A stretch of 64,000 nucleotides of DNA from Sediminibacterium sp. (GCA_016786865.1 JAEUVE010000007.1:124001-188000), one strand, 5' to 3'; positions 45,581 to 54,647 are shown, counted from the stretch's first letter. The notes: generated by a model not told the origin, from the sequence alone. Numbers and translations are program-made.

Positions 45581-46843
45581 ATGACCAATAGAAGAGCTTT
45601 CATGAAGTCGGGGGCAATGGCCTTATTCGCCACCGGCCTTGGTGGCGGTTTGCCGGCATTTGTAGCCAGGGCTGCACAAAGCCAGAAGTACATTCAGCCC
45701 TACAAAAAAGGGAAAGTGCTCGTATGTATTTTTCAAAGGGGTGCCATGGATGGATTGATGGCGGTTAGTCCTTATACCGATCCTGCGTTTAAAGCAGCCA
45801 GACCCGGTTTATATATGAGCCCTGCAGCAACAGAGGGAAAACTTTTTGATCTGGACGGAAGATTTGGTTTGCATCCTGCCCTGGACGGATTGTATCCCTA
45901 TTTCTCCGAAAAACGAATGGCCATCGTACATGGTGTAGGTAGTCCGAACAATACGAGAAGTCATTTTGATGCGCAGGATTATATGGAGTCGGGAACGCCG
46001 TTTAGTAAAAGTACTTCCAGCGGTTGGCTGAACCGGGCCATAGGATTGATGGGACATGATGCAACACCTTTCCGTGCGGTTAGTATGACCAATGCCTTGC
46101 CCAGAAGTTTTTACGGTCAGGAGGAATCACTTGCCATCAGCAACCTGCAGGACTTTGCTATACAGATGCGTGGGAATCCCATGGCAGCAGGGCTGGCTGC
46201 AAAATCGTTCGAAGAACTCTACGATCAGACTTCCAGCAGTATTTTAAACAGAACAGGCAAAGAGAGTTTCGAAGCCATTAAAATGCTTAACCTGAATTCC
46301 ATCCGGAATTACAAGGCAGCAGATGGTGTGGTTTATCCGGCTTCTCCCCTGGGAAATGCCTTGAAGCAGATTGCGATACTGGTTAAAATGAATGTAGGAC
46401 TGGAGCTGGCTTTTGCCGAAAGTGGCGGTTGGGATACCCATTTTAACCAGGGAACAGCTAACGGAGCATTTGCGCGCAACCTGAAAGATTTTGGCGATTC
46501 TATTGCGGCTTTCTGGAAAGATCTTGGAACCTACCAGGACGACGTTACCCTTATGACCATGACCGAGTTTGGCAGAACAGTGAAGCAGAATGGCACCGGC
46601 GGAACAGATCACGGAAGGGGTAGTTGCCTTTTTGTTTTGGGCAATGATGTGCAGGGAGGAGCGGTATACAATAAAGTGAGTTCCCTGACCAAGGAAGAAC
46701 TGGAAGATGGAAGAGACCTTCCGGTGACTACAGATTTCAGGTCTGTATTCAGTTCAGTTGCCGGCACACACCTGATGATCAACAACAACCGGGAATTGTT
46801 TCCGGGATGGGATGGTACTCCTTTACCGCTGATGAAAGTCTAA
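45581..46843 (+). CDS. DUF1501 family exported protein with Tat-type signal
   Basis: This 420-residue protein starts with NRRAFMKSGAMALFATG, a twin-arginine signal (R-R-x-F-x-K) followed by a hydrophobic stretch and an ARA cleavage site. The body has DUF1501 signatures: QRGAMDGL, the SHFDAQDYMESG block, ESGGWDTHFNQG, and MTEFGRTVKQNGTGGTDHGRG. The family is related to the alkaline phosphatase/sulfatase fold, and the conserved Asp/His in GWDTH and GTDHG could be metal ligands, though none has been tested. Tat export suits a protein folded with a cofactor before export. It partners the DUF1800 protein upstream and ends 2 bp before a convergent gene. Confidence 0.9.
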   Translation: MTNRRAFMKSGAMALFATGLGGGLPAFVARAAQSQKYIQPYKKGKVLVCIFQRGAMDGLMAVSPYTDPAFKAARPGLYMSPAATEGKLFDLDGRFGLHPALDGLYPYFSEKRMAIVHGVGSPNNTRSHFDAQDYMESGTPFSKSTSSGWLNRAIGLMGHDATPFRAVSMTNALPRSFYGQEESLAISNLQDFAIQMRGNPMAAGLAAKSFEELYDQTSSSILNRTGKESFEAIKMLNLNSIRNYKAADGVVYPASPLGNALKQIAILVKMNVGLELAFAESGGWDTHFNQGTANGAFARNLKDFGDSIAAFWKDLGTYQDDVTLMTMTEFGRTVKQNGTGGTDHGRGSCLFVLGNDVQGGAVYNKVSSLTKEELEDGRDLPVTTDFRSVFSSVAGTHLMINNNRELFPGWDGTPLPLMKV

Positions 46844-46845
46844 TA

Positions 46846-48390
46846 CTATTGCACCAGTCTTATATGGTATTCCTGAATCATTGCCGGATTTTCGGGAGTT
46901 AGCGTGAAGCTGATTCGAATTTTTGCTTTTTCACCCTGCAGGATGCAGTAACCCCGAAGTTGGTTTTCCGGAACCATTTCTCCTACGGAAATGATCTTGC
47001 CTGCTTTTTCGAATACATCGGCAGCCTCGGTTCTGAGTGCGGCAATGGGATAATCTGCAAAGAAATTATCGGCAAAGATTCCGGATTTTTCGGCTCCTGA
47101 AAAACCTGGCAGGAGTTGAACGAGCTCCTGCTTTCTCTGTGTGAGAATGGTGGAAGGCTTTATGATCATTGGCTGCAAGCCGGCCAGCTTTACCAAGGTA
47201 TCCATTACCCGAAGATTCATGGCGGCTGTAGGCGCATAAGTTACATTCGCAAAGAGCATCACGCCAATCCCATAATCGGGCAGGGTGTTCCAGTTGCTGC
47301 CAAATCCAGGCAAACCACCGGTATGTCCTACCATGAGTTTATTGTCGCAGTCGCGGGCAATCCTTAAACCATATCCGTATGCAGAAGCTGTTGGGCAGGC
47401 CCTTCCGTCTGTGTATTTGAATTTACTGTTCAGTCCACTGAAATTCCATGGCTGGTGCATCTCCCGGATACTGCTTCTGCGGATGATGATGTTTTCGGCA
47501 TCATTGCGCGGAGGCCATGCAGCAAGATGAAGCGCCACGTATTTGCTGAAAGATTCAATGGAGGTGATCATGCCACCCATGGCACCATAAATGCCATCGT
47601 GCAACAAAGCTTCTTCTTTCCAGGTGTTGTTGATCCAGCGATAACCTTTAGCGAGCTGCTGTTGCGGTACTTTGGTATATTCCCAGGCGGCCTGCATACC
47701 TAATCTTTTCCAGATATGCTGTTCTATATAATCGCTGTAAGGGATACCCGTAACTTTTTTGATGATGTATCCCAGTGTTGCAAATCCCAGGTTGCTGTAT
47801 TCATAAGTAATGCCATTGGCATTGGAAAAACTGATCCCTTTTTTATAAAGGTTGATGAGGTCTTCATCTGTATCGGCCAGTTGTCTGTCTCCCCAGGGAT
47901 TGTCTTCCGGAAATCCGGCTGCATGCGTAAGGAGCTGCCGTATGGTAATTTCTGCCGCATCTTTGGTGAGACCCTGGTTCTTTATTTCGGGAATATAGAG
48001 CGAAACGGGATCATCCAGTTTCAGCTTGCCTTCGTCGCGTAGCTTCACAATGGCCATGGCAGTAAGGCTCTTGCTCATAGATGCAATTCTGAACATGGAT
48101 CGGGTATCGGCCTTTGTTTTGCCGGCAAGGTCGGTGTAGCCATCACTGCCCGAAACGACCAGCTGTCCGTCTACTACAATTCCAAATGCATAACCCGGAA
48201 CATGATTGGCTGCCGCAAAGCTGCTGTACATGCTTTCTATTACCGGCGCAAGCGCTTTGATTTTTTCCGCACGCTGCGGATCGTTAAATCGGGGTGTGGT
48301 ATACCCATCATTAGGGTTCTTTTGTGCAGCAAGCTGCATACAGATCATTCCTCCCAGAATGGATCCGATCCATTTTTTAGACAATCGCAT
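46846..48390 (-). CDS. Class C beta-lactamase-like serine hydrolase, exported
   Basis: This 514-residue protein has a signal peptide (about 1-22, ending LAAQ). The beta-lactamase/D-aminopeptidase fold is shown by SMSK at 104-107 (nucleophile Ser104, Lys107), YSN at 198-200, and HTGG at 356-359. A C-terminal ~120-residue domain follows the catalytic part. Members are DD-peptidases, esterases or D-amino-acid amidases; actual beta-lactamase activity cannot be inferred. It is 18 bp after the E1 dehydrogenase gene and probably co-transcribed, without an obvious metabolic link. Confidence 0.9.
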   Translation of the reverse strand: MRLSKKWIGSILGGMICMQLAAQKNPNDGYTTPRFNDPQRAEKIKALAPVIESMYSSFAAANHVPGYAFGIVVDGQLVVSGSDGYTDLAGKTKADTRSMFRIASMSKSLTAMAIVKLRDEGKLKLDDPVSLYIPEIKNQGLTKDAAEITIRQLLTHAAGFPEDNPWGDRQLADTDEDLINLYKKGISFSNANGITYEYSNLGFATLGYIIKKVTGIPYSDYIEQHIWKRLGMQAAWEYTKVPQQQLAKGYRWINNTWKEEALLHDGIYGAMGGMITSIESFSKYVALHLAAWPPRNDAENIIIRRSSIREMHQPWNFSGLNSKFKYTDGRACPTASAYGYGLRIARDCDNKLMVGHTGGLPGFGSNWNTLPDYGIGVMLFANVTYAPTAAMNLRVMDTLVKLAGLQPMIIKPSTILTQRKQELVQLLPGFSGAEKSGIFADNFFADYPIAALRTEAADVFEKAGKIISVGEMVPENQLRGYCILQGEKAKIRISFTLTPENPAMIQEYHIRLVQ

Positions 48391-48408
48391 GCGGTTGGGT
48401 TTATTGAA

Positions 48409-50394
48409 TTAGTACTGCATTAGTTTTTCGATGCTTTGTGCCAGCCGGCTTTTGGCCATAAAGTTTTTCTCCAGTTCAATATTGAATGGTATTGGAGTAT
48501 CCAGAGAAGCGCAACGCAAAACAGGCGCATCCAGTAATTCAAAACAATGTTCACTGATCCATGCACTTATTTCGCCGCCGATACCGCCAACCAATGTGTC
48601 TTCGTGCAGCAGTAATACTTTTCCTGTTTGCTGAACGGCTGCACGAATACTGGAATAGTCGAGCGGCAATAGTGTACGGAGGTCCAGAATGTGCATTGAA
48701 ATTTCCGGATGATTCTTTTGATATTCAACTGCCCAGTGAACACCTGATCCATAAGTGATTACAGAAATATCTTCTCCTTCCTGTACCAGTCTGGCTTTGC
48801 CAATTTCTACCTCGTAATAGTCTACAGGTAGTAATCCGCTAACACTTCTGTACAGTGCTTTGTGTTCAAAGAATAAAACCGGATTGGGATCGTTGATGGC
48901 TGCGATCAGTAAGCCTTTTGCGTCGTGCGGATTAGATGGATAAACTACTTTCAAACCGGGTACATGGGTAAACCAGGCTTCGTTGCTTTGAGAATGGAAT
49001 GGTCCTGCTCCAACTCCGCCACCAGTAGGCATACGTACCACTACATCTGCCTGTTGGCCCCATCTGTAGTGGATTTTTGCGAGGTTGTTAACGATCTGAT
49101 TGAACCCTACCGTAACGAAATCTGCAAACTGCATTTCCATAACGCTCTTGATACCGGTGAGGCTAAGCCCGAGTGCGGCCCCAACAATTGCACTTTCACA
49201 GATAGGGGTGTTGCGGATTCTTTGTTTGCCAAATTTTTCTACAAAACCTTCTGTGATTTTGAAAGCACCGCCATATTCAGCAATATCCTGACCCATGATC
49301 ACCATATTCGGGTAGCGTTCCATGCTTTGCTTTAATCCCTCGGAAATAGCATCGATGAAACGTGCATCTCTCGAAGGGCCGCCTGCTTTTTGCAATAAAG
49401 CGGTGTCTGCATTGTGAGGTGCATATACATCGGCCAGTTCGCCTGCATCGCTTATGGTCATTGGTGCAGCCTTGTAGGCAATGGCCAGTTCTTTTTCCAG
49501 TTCTTCCTTGTAGGCATTTCGGATGTCTGCAATATCCATTTCAGTGAGCACATGCTGATCCAGCAGAAACTGCTCAAATTTTTTGATGGGATCCTTGGCT
49601 CCCCATTCTTCGAACAACTCCTTGGGAACGTATTTGGTTCCGCTGGCTTCCTCATGACCGCGCATCCGGAAAGTCATGCATTCGATCAGGTAGGGCTTTT
49701 GGTTTTTGATACAATACTCTCTTACGCCTTTAATGGTTTCGATAACGGTAAGGATATTGTTTCCGTCTATCCGTACGCCTTCCATACCATATCCTTTGGC
49801 CTTGTCTACCAATTGCGCACAACGGAACTGTTCATTAATGGGGGTACTTAATCCGTAACCGTTGTTTTCAATAAGAAAAATAACTGGCAGGTCCCATACA
49901 GCAGCCACATTTAACGCCTCATGAAAATCTCCTTCGCTGGTGCCGCCGTCTCCTGAAAAAGCCAGGGATACCTTGTTTTCTTTTTTCAACTGGTGTGCCA
50001 GCGCCACGCCATCGGCAATGGCCAGCTGCGGACCCAGGTGGGAAATCATTCCGCAGATATGGTGTTCTTTGGTTCCAAAATGGAAACTTCTTTCCCTTCC
50101 CTTGCTGTAGCCGTCCTTGTTGCCCTGCCATTGCATGAACAATTTGTGTAGCGGCATATTGCGGGTAGTGAATACGCCCAGGTTTCTGTGAAGCGGCATG
50201 ATCCATTCATCCGGTTCCAGTGCCAGTGTGGCACCAACGGAGATGGCTTCCTGCCCGATACCGCTGAACCATTTACTGATTTTGCCCTGTCTGAGTAAAA
50301 CCAGCATCTTTTCTTCGATCATCCTTGGCTGGAGGATGCTTTTATAAATATGAATCAGTTCTTCGTTCGTAAAGGAGCTTCTGTTAAAATCCAT
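48409..50394 (-). CDS. Fused E1 (alpha plus beta) thiamine-dependent 2-oxoacid dehydrogenase
   Basis: This 661-residue protein joins both E1 subunits. The alpha half (about 1-330) contains the ThDP motif GDGGTSEGDFHEALN starting at Gly148 and closing with FLIENN. The beta half (about 345-661) has MGQDIAEYGGAFKITEGF, TPICESAIVGAALGLSLTG, and a C-terminal transketolase domain with HEDTLVGGIGGE. The architecture matches branched-chain or related 2-oxoacid dehydrogenases (E1 of an E1-E2-E3 complex), and fused E1 is common in Bacteroidota. The E2 acyltransferase is not adjacent, so the exact 2-oxoacid (branched-chain, pyruvate or other) cannot be assigned. It leads a two-gene unit with the serine hydrolase. 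Confidence 0.93.
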   Translation of the reverse strand: MDFNRSSFTNEELIHIYKSILQPRMIEEKMLVLLRQGKISKWFSGIGQEAISVGATLALEPDEWIMPLHRNLGVFTTRNMPLHKLFMQWQGNKDGYSKGRERSFHFGTKEHHICGMISHLGPQLAIADGVALAHQLKKENKVSLAFSGDGGTSEGDFHEALNVAAVWDLPVIFLIENNGYGLSTPINEQFRCAQLVDKAKGYGMEGVRIDGNNILTVIETIKGVREYCIKNQKPYLIECMTFRMRGHEEASGTKYVPKELFEEWGAKDPIKKFEQFLLDQHVLTEMDIADIRNAYKEELEKELAIAYKAAPMTISDAGELADVYAPHNADTALLQKAGGPSRDARFIDAISEGLKQSMERYPNMVIMGQDIAEYGGAFKITEGFVEKFGKQRIRNTPICESAIVGAALGLSLTGIKSVMEMQFADFVTVGFNQIVNNLAKIHYRWGQQADVVVRMPTGGGVGAGPFHSQSNEAWFTHVPGLKVVYPSNPHDAKGLLIAAINDPNPVLFFEHKALYRSVSGLLPVDYYEVEIGKARLVQEGEDISVITYGSGVHWAVEYQKNHPEISMHILDLRTLLPLDYSSIRAAVQQTGKVLLLHEDTLVGGIGGEISAWISEHCFELLDAPVLRCASLDTPIPFNIELEKNFMAKSRLAQSIEKLMQY

Positions 50395-50460
50395 TATCGG
50401 TCGTCTTTATTTGGGCCGTAAGTTAACCCCTTTTCCGCTGTTGCGGAAGGGAGATTTAAT

Positions 50461-50490
50461 AAAAAAAGGCCCTTGGAAAGAGAGCCTTTT
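50461..50490 (-). terminator. Terminator after YccA-like gene
   Basis: On the minus strand an AAAAGGC / GCCTTTT stem with an imperfect inner extension (CTT/AAG) is followed by a run of T. It lies 22 bp after the stop of the YccA-like gene and before the E1 gene start. Confidence 0.65.
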
Positions 50491-50512
50491 AAAAGCTATA
50501 ACAGGTTGCTGC

Positions 50513-51280
50513 TTAGTCTCTGCTGGAGAGTTTGCTGAGCAGTTTCAACATTTCGATGTACAACCATACAATGGTTACCATTAATCCGAAAGCGCCATAC
50601 CATTCCATGAATTTAGGAGCGCCTCTTTCTGCACCCTGCTCAATCATGTCGAAGTCCAGGATCAGGTTCATAGCGGCTACTACCACTACAAACAGGCTGA
50701 TACCAATACTGAGCATGCTGCTGTCGTGCATGAAACCAACGTTTACGCCAAACAGACCGAGTATCATGGTCAGGAGATAAAAAATGGCTATGCCGAGTGT
50801 TGCTGAAAAAACAATCGATTTAAAACGCTGGGTAGCATTGATTACCCTGAAATTGTACAGGAGGAACATAGCGATGGCCACTCCAAAAGTGAGTCCTACC
50901 GCCTGCATCACCAGACCGGGATAACTTTCTGCAAAAGCGTTGTTCATGATCACGGAGATACCGCCCAGGAACAAACCTTCGAGCAGTGCATATAATGGAG
51001 CCAGGTACTGGGCCCAGTTGGGTTTAAAGCTGATTGCGATGGCGGCAATTAATCCGCCGAAGATTCCCACCATCATCCACATATTGGCTGTGGCGGTTTT
51101 ACCTTCCTGAAATAAGTGCCAGTTGAATGCTGCGCCGGCGATCAGCATCAGCATCATAAAGCCGAATTTATTGATGGCGCCTTTTACGGTCATAGTGCCC
51201 TGAAGGCTGGCATCCATTCCCAGGCTTTTATCGAACATTTTTTCTGTTAGCGTTGGGTTACCTGATTTAAAAATTGCCAT
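50513..51280 (-). CDS. Bax inhibitor-1/YccA family membrane protein
   Basis: This 255-residue protein has about seven transmembrane helices. The N-terminal FKSGNPTLTEKMFDKS segment and the TMTVKGAINKFGFMMLMLIAG first helix are characteristic of the Bacteroidota YccA-like branch of the BI-1 family. The ending, YIEMLKLLSKLSSRD, fits too. Relatives are pH-sensitive calcium leak channels or modulators of membrane proteolysis (YccA inhibits FtsH); which applies here is unknown. It is monocistronic, with a perfect TAAATTTG -7 box 20 bp before the start and a terminator after it. Confidence 0.92.
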   Translation of the reverse strand: MAIFKSGNPTLTEKMFDKSLGMDASLQGTMTVKGAINKFGFMMLMLIAGAAFNWHLFQEGKTATANMWMMVGIFGGLIAAIAISFKPNWAQYLAPLYALLEGLFLGGISVIMNNAFAESYPGLVMQAVGLTFGVAIAMFLLYNFRVINATQRFKSIVFSATLGIAIFYLLTMILGLFGVNVGFMHDSSMLSIGISLFVVVVAAMNLILDFDMIEQGAERGAPKFMEWYGAFGLMVTIVWLYIEMLKLLSKLSSRD

Positions 51281-51300
51281 AGTTGTGTTTTTCTTTTTTT

Positions 51301-51308
51301 CAAATTTA
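51301..51308 (-). promoter_or_regulatory. Candidate -7 box for YccA-like gene
   Basis: The minus strand reads TAAATTTG, a perfect TAnnTTTG match ending 20 bp before the start codon. No -33 TTG was found at 19-21 bp. Confidence 0.42.
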
Positions 51309-51355
51309 CAATAAAGAAAGTGGATTAAATGTTAACTGCAATCCCCGCAGGAACT

Positions 51356-52204
51356 TTAACGAATTGTTGACCTCTTCAGGCCGGGATAATGATCCAGTGT
51401 TTCAAATACATATCTTGGATTTTGCTTTAACAGCTGAAGCATTTTCCGCAGCGAATCCTGATCGGATGGCCGCTGGAACATCCGGTCGTGGGTAAGCAAT
51501 ACCAGGTGGTTTCTGGTGAAAGTCTGGTTGCTGTCGAGCAGACTTTTTATGTGTCGGGCCATTTTTTCGGCAGACTGAACCGGCCGGGCATCTTTTGGGT
51601 TAAAATGCCATTCCGAATCCCAACCCAGCACATTGTATCCTGCGCTGTCGAGTTTCCGGGTAACCGGTTTTACGAGACGGGAAGCACGCATCGTGTCTTT
51701 CAGGGCCCAGGCATTGTTGCCAGGCAGCCGAAGCAGTTTTTTGTTCAGCCGGATGGTGTCCTGCGCCCGCTGAAAATCCTGAAAAGCGCTGTTTGGATGC
51801 CTGTAGAAACTATCGTAACGGCCCTTTGCATGGTAATAGCTGTGATTTGCAGTTACAAAAGCAGGATTGTCTGTCTGCAGGGTATTTACGATTTTCCTGC
51901 CGTCGTTTCTGCCCTTTATATGTGCGGCTACTAAAAAATAAGTGGCTTTAACCTTCAATTCCTTGCAGATAGCATAAGACTCCATAGTACCCCGTTGCGG
52001 ACCGTCGTCGAAGCTGATATAGATGTATTGCCGGGAAGTATCATGAATAAAAGCTTGTTCCGCCACTGGAACCGCCGGGGCTGTGTTGCTTGCTTTTGCC
52101 TGTCCGTCAGAATCAGACTGAATCTCCCGGGCTGCTTCCCCGGATTGACAACTGCTGATGAAAACCAGTCCTGATAAGGCCCTCACTCCAATCAAATGCT
52201 TCAT
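51356..52204 (-). CDS. Polysaccharide deacetylase (NodB-type) lipoprotein
   Basis: This is a 282-residue protein from ATG 52204. The frame stays open to 52420, but the upstream residues are not protein-like and overlap the divergent korA region. A lipoprotein signal ends in VFISSC (Cys19). The NodB domain has motif 1 SFDDGP with Asp66 and Asp67, and motif 2 HSYYH with His121 and His125, giving the usual His-His-Asp metal site. A later WDSEWHFNP segment and a HLVLLTHD block complete the fold. It would remove N- or O-acetyl groups from an exported glycan; whether that is peptidoglycan, chitin or an exopolymer is unknown. It diverges from korA. Confidence 0.9.
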   Translation of the reverse strand: MKHLIGVRALSGLVFISSCQSGEAAREIQSDSDGQAKASNTAPAVPVAEQAFIHDTSRQYIYISFDDGPQRGTMESYAICKELKVKATYFLVAAHIKGRNDGRKIVNTLQTDNPAFVTANHSYYHAKGRYDSFYRHPNSAFQDFQRAQDTIRLNKKLLRLPGNNAWALKDTMRASRLVKPVTRKLDSAGYNVLGWDSEWHFNPKDARPVQSAEKMARHIKSLLDSNQTFTRNHLVLLTHDRMFQRPSDQDSLRKMLQLLKQNPRYVFETLDHYPGLKRSTIR

Positions 52205-52326
52205 TTTCACTATCTGAATGCTTTCATGATATATAACTGAACAATTATATTGCAAATAAAGTACCGATTTACTAAAATTCCTGAAAAAGATGTCAATTGG
52301 GCAGAAAAAATGCCCGCCAGAAATAG

Positions 52327-52334
52327 TACCTTTA
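52327..52334 (+). promoter_or_regulatory. Candidate -7 box for korA
   Basis: TACCTTTA (one mismatch to TAnnTTTG) ends 18 bp before ATG 52353. If used, transcription begins downstream of the earlier ATG 52290, which favours the shorter protein. Confidence 0.28.
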
Positions 52335-52352
52335 TCCGCACAAACGGAAGAG

Positions 52353-54200
52353 ATGAATATCAAAGAAGAAGTTCTACAGGACGTAGTAATCAAGTTTGCC
52401 GGCGACAGTGGCGATGGCATGCAGTTAACAGGTCAGCAGTTTACCAACAACACTGCTTTATTAGGAATTGATTTGGCAACATTCCCGGATTTCCCGGCCG
52501 AGATACGTGCCCCGATCGGAACAGTTCCGGGTGTGAGCGGATACCAGCTCCACTTTTCTTCTAACAAAGTGTTTACTCCCGGTGATATAGCCGATGTGCT
52601 GGTGGCCATGAATGCCGCAGCATTGAAGGTAAACCTGAAGGCCATTAAGCCCGGTGGTAAAATCATTGTGAATATTGATGGATTTGATTCCAGGAATCTC
52701 AGACTGGCCAATTATCCTGATGGTGTTAACCCGCTCGAAAATGGCAGCCTTGATTCCTATGAAGTGATCAAGATCGACGTAACCAAGCTCACACGCGAAG
52801 CGCTGAAAGAGTTTACAGATCTTGGTGTGAAAGAAAGAGACCGTGCTAAAAATATGTTTGTACTTGGCTTTATTTACTGGATGTACAACAGAAGCCTCGA
52901 CAACACCATTAGCTTCCTGAAAGAGAAGTTTGGTAAAAAAGAAAGTATTCTTCAGAGCAATATCAAAGTATTGCAGGCAGGATACAATTATGGAGAAACC
53001 ACCGAAACTTTCACCACCCGTTACAAGGTAGAGAAGGCCAAAATGGAACCCGGATTGTACCGCAGCATTATGGGTAACCAGTCGCTGGCAATGGGTCTTG
53101 TTGCTGCCAGTGAAAAAAGCGGACTGCAGTTGTTCCTGGGTTCATATCCTATTACACCGGCCTCCGATATTTTACACGATCTAAGTAAGTACAAGGCTTT
53201 TGGTGTGAAAACTTTCCAGGCAGAAGATGAAATTGCTGCCATTGCATCTGCAATCGGAGCCAGCTATGGAGGTGCACTGGGTGTTACCACCACATCAGGT
53301 CCGGGTATGGCACTGAAAACAGAAGCCATGGGTCTGGCCATGATGCTCGAAATTCCTTTGGTGATTGTTAATATTCAGCGTGGTGGTCCTTCTACCGGTC
53401 TGCCTACCAAAACAGAACAAAGTGATTTGATGCAGGCTTATTACGGAAGAAATGGTGAAGCACCGATTCCGGTAATTTCTGCTTCAACGCCAAGCGACTG
53501 TTTTGAAGTTGCGTATGAGGCGGTAAGGATTGCTGTTCAACATATGACTCCCGTGATTCTCCTGAGTGATGGTTATATTGCCAACGGTGCAGAGCCTTGG
53601 AAATTCCCTCAGTCGGCAGATCTGAAACCCATCGAAGTGAAGTTCAAGACCAAGCTCGACGATGGCGAAGAAAAATATCAGCCATACAAGCGCGACGAAA
53701 AATTAGCACGTCCATGGGCGGTACCTGGTACACCCGGACTGGAGCACCGCGTAGGTGGTCTGGAAAAACAGGATGTTACCGGTAACATCAGCTACGACTC
53801 GGACAACCACCAGCACATGGTAAAGACCCGTCAGGCGAAAGTGGATAAAATTGCAGACTATATTCCATTGCAGAAAATAGACAGTGGTGCTGAGAAAGGA
53901 AAAGTCCTGATCTTAGGATGGGGATCTACCTATGGCGCCATCAAGAGCGCTGCGCTGGAACTGCAGGCAGAAGGCCTGGCAGTGAGCCATGCACATATCC
54001 GCTATATGCGTCCGTTCCCTAAAAACCTGGGAGAGATTATCAGCAATTTTGATCACGTATTGATTCCTGAAATCAATAACGGTCAGCTGGTGAAAATCAT
54101 CCGCGACCAGTATATGGTAGATGCAAAAGCATTCAACAAAATCATGGGTGTGCCAATCACTAAAGGTGAGCTGGTAGATGCCGTGAAGAAAATGTTGTAA
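52353..54200 (+). CDS. korA: 2-oxoacid:ferredoxin oxidoreductase subunit alpha (fused gamma-alpha)
   Basis: This is a 615-residue protein from ATG 52353. The gamma domain comes first (about 1-190, starting with VIKFAGDSGDGMQLTGQQF). The alpha domain follows, with FLGSYPITPASDILHDLS, FQAEDEIAAIASAIGASYGG and NIQRGGPSTGLPTKTEQSDL, and a C-terminal domain II (GKVLILGWGSTYGAIKSA). This is the KorA arrangement of CoA-dependent 2-oxoacid oxidoreductases, which decarboxylate 2-oxoglutarate or similar acids and reduce ferredoxin. The beta subunit with the ThDP site and iron-sulphur cluster is not in the window, and a terminator follows directly. Substrate class is therefore uncertain. Confidence 0.93.
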   Translation: MNIKEEVLQDVVIKFAGDSGDGMQLTGQQFTNNTALLGIDLATFPDFPAEIRAPIGTVPGVSGYQLHFSSNKVFTPGDIADVLVAMNAAALKVNLKAIKPGGKIIVNIDGFDSRNLRLANYPDGVNPLENGSLDSYEVIKIDVTKLTREALKEFTDLGVKERDRAKNMFVLGFIYWMYNRSLDNTISFLKEKFGKKESILQSNIKVLQAGYNYGETTETFTTRYKVEKAKMEPGLYRSIMGNQSLAMGLVAASEKSGLQLFLGSYPITPASDILHDLSKYKAFGVKTFQAEDEIAAIASAIGASYGGALGVTTTSGPGMALKTEAMGLAMMLEIPLVIVNIQRGGPSTGLPTKTEQSDLMQAYYGRNGEAPIPVISASTPSDCFEVAYEAVRIAVQHMTPVILLSDGYIANGAEPWKFPQSADLKPIEVKFKTKLDDGEEKYQPYKRDEKLARPWAVPGTPGLEHRVGGLEKQDVTGNISYDSDNHQHMVKTRQAKVDKIADYIPLQKIDSGAEKGKVLILGWGSTYGAIKSAALELQAEGLAVSHAHIRYMRPFPKNLGEIISNFDHVLIPEINNGQLVKIIRDQYMVDAKAFNKIMGVPITKGELVDAVKKML

Positions 54201-54219
54201 TCGGTTTAAATAAAATCAG

Positions 54220-54252
54220 GCCTCACTTGTTCAAAACAGGTGAGGCTTTTTT
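54220..54252 (+). terminator. Rho-independent terminator after korA
   Basis: An 11-bp stem with one G-U pair, GCCTCACTTGT / ACAGGTGAGGC, and loop TCAAA (54220-54246) is followed by six T. It isolates korA from the next gene. Confidence 0.92.
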
Positions 54253-54296
54253 ATGTGAAAAGCGGGCTTGCTGTTTTTTACTAACTTTCATCTGTT

Positions 54297-54647
54297 ATGT
54301 ATCTGGATGAAATACGTGAATATTGCCTGGGCAAGCCCGGTGTGGAAGAAACACTTCCCTTTGGGCCGGATACGCTTGTGTTTAAAGTGAACGGAAAAAT
54401 ATTTTTGCTTATGGGCTTTGATAATGATCCGGTAAGCTTCAATGTAAAATGCGATCCCGACAAAGCGGTTGAACTCCGCGAAGAATTTCCTGTTTCCGTG
54501 TTTCCCGGATATCATATGAATAAGAAACACTGGAACACCGTTCTCGTAAACGGGTCAGTTTCAGATCGGCAAATCCGGGAAATGATCGATGAATCGTATA
54601 ACCTGGTACAGGGGAAAAAAACAGCAAAATCTCCGAAAAGAAAATAA
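54297..54647 (+). CDS. MmcQ/YjbR family DNA-binding-like protein
   Basis: This 116-residue protein matches MmcQ/YjbR (CyaY-like fold) proteins: an N-terminal REYCLGKPGVEETLPFGPDTLVFKVNGKIFLLMGF stretch, the FNVKCDPDKAVELRE helix, and GYHMNKKHWNTV near residues 72-83. The C-terminal tail is lysine-rich. The family is thought to bind DNA or be a small accessory protein; its role is unresolved. It lies 44 bp after the korA terminator and converges on nth, so it is probably its own transcript. Confidence 0.9.
   Translation: MYLDEIREYCLGKPGVEETLPFGPDTLVFKVNGKIFLLMGFDNDPVSFNVKCDPDKAVELREEFPVSVFPGYHMNKKHWNTVLVNGSVSDRQIREMIDESYNLVQGKKTAKSPKRK

Noticed and set aside
52205..52420. N-terminal extension of the polysaccharide deacetylase to 52420
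   Set aside because: The extension is not protein-like and would bury the lipoprotein signal that begins at ATG 52204.
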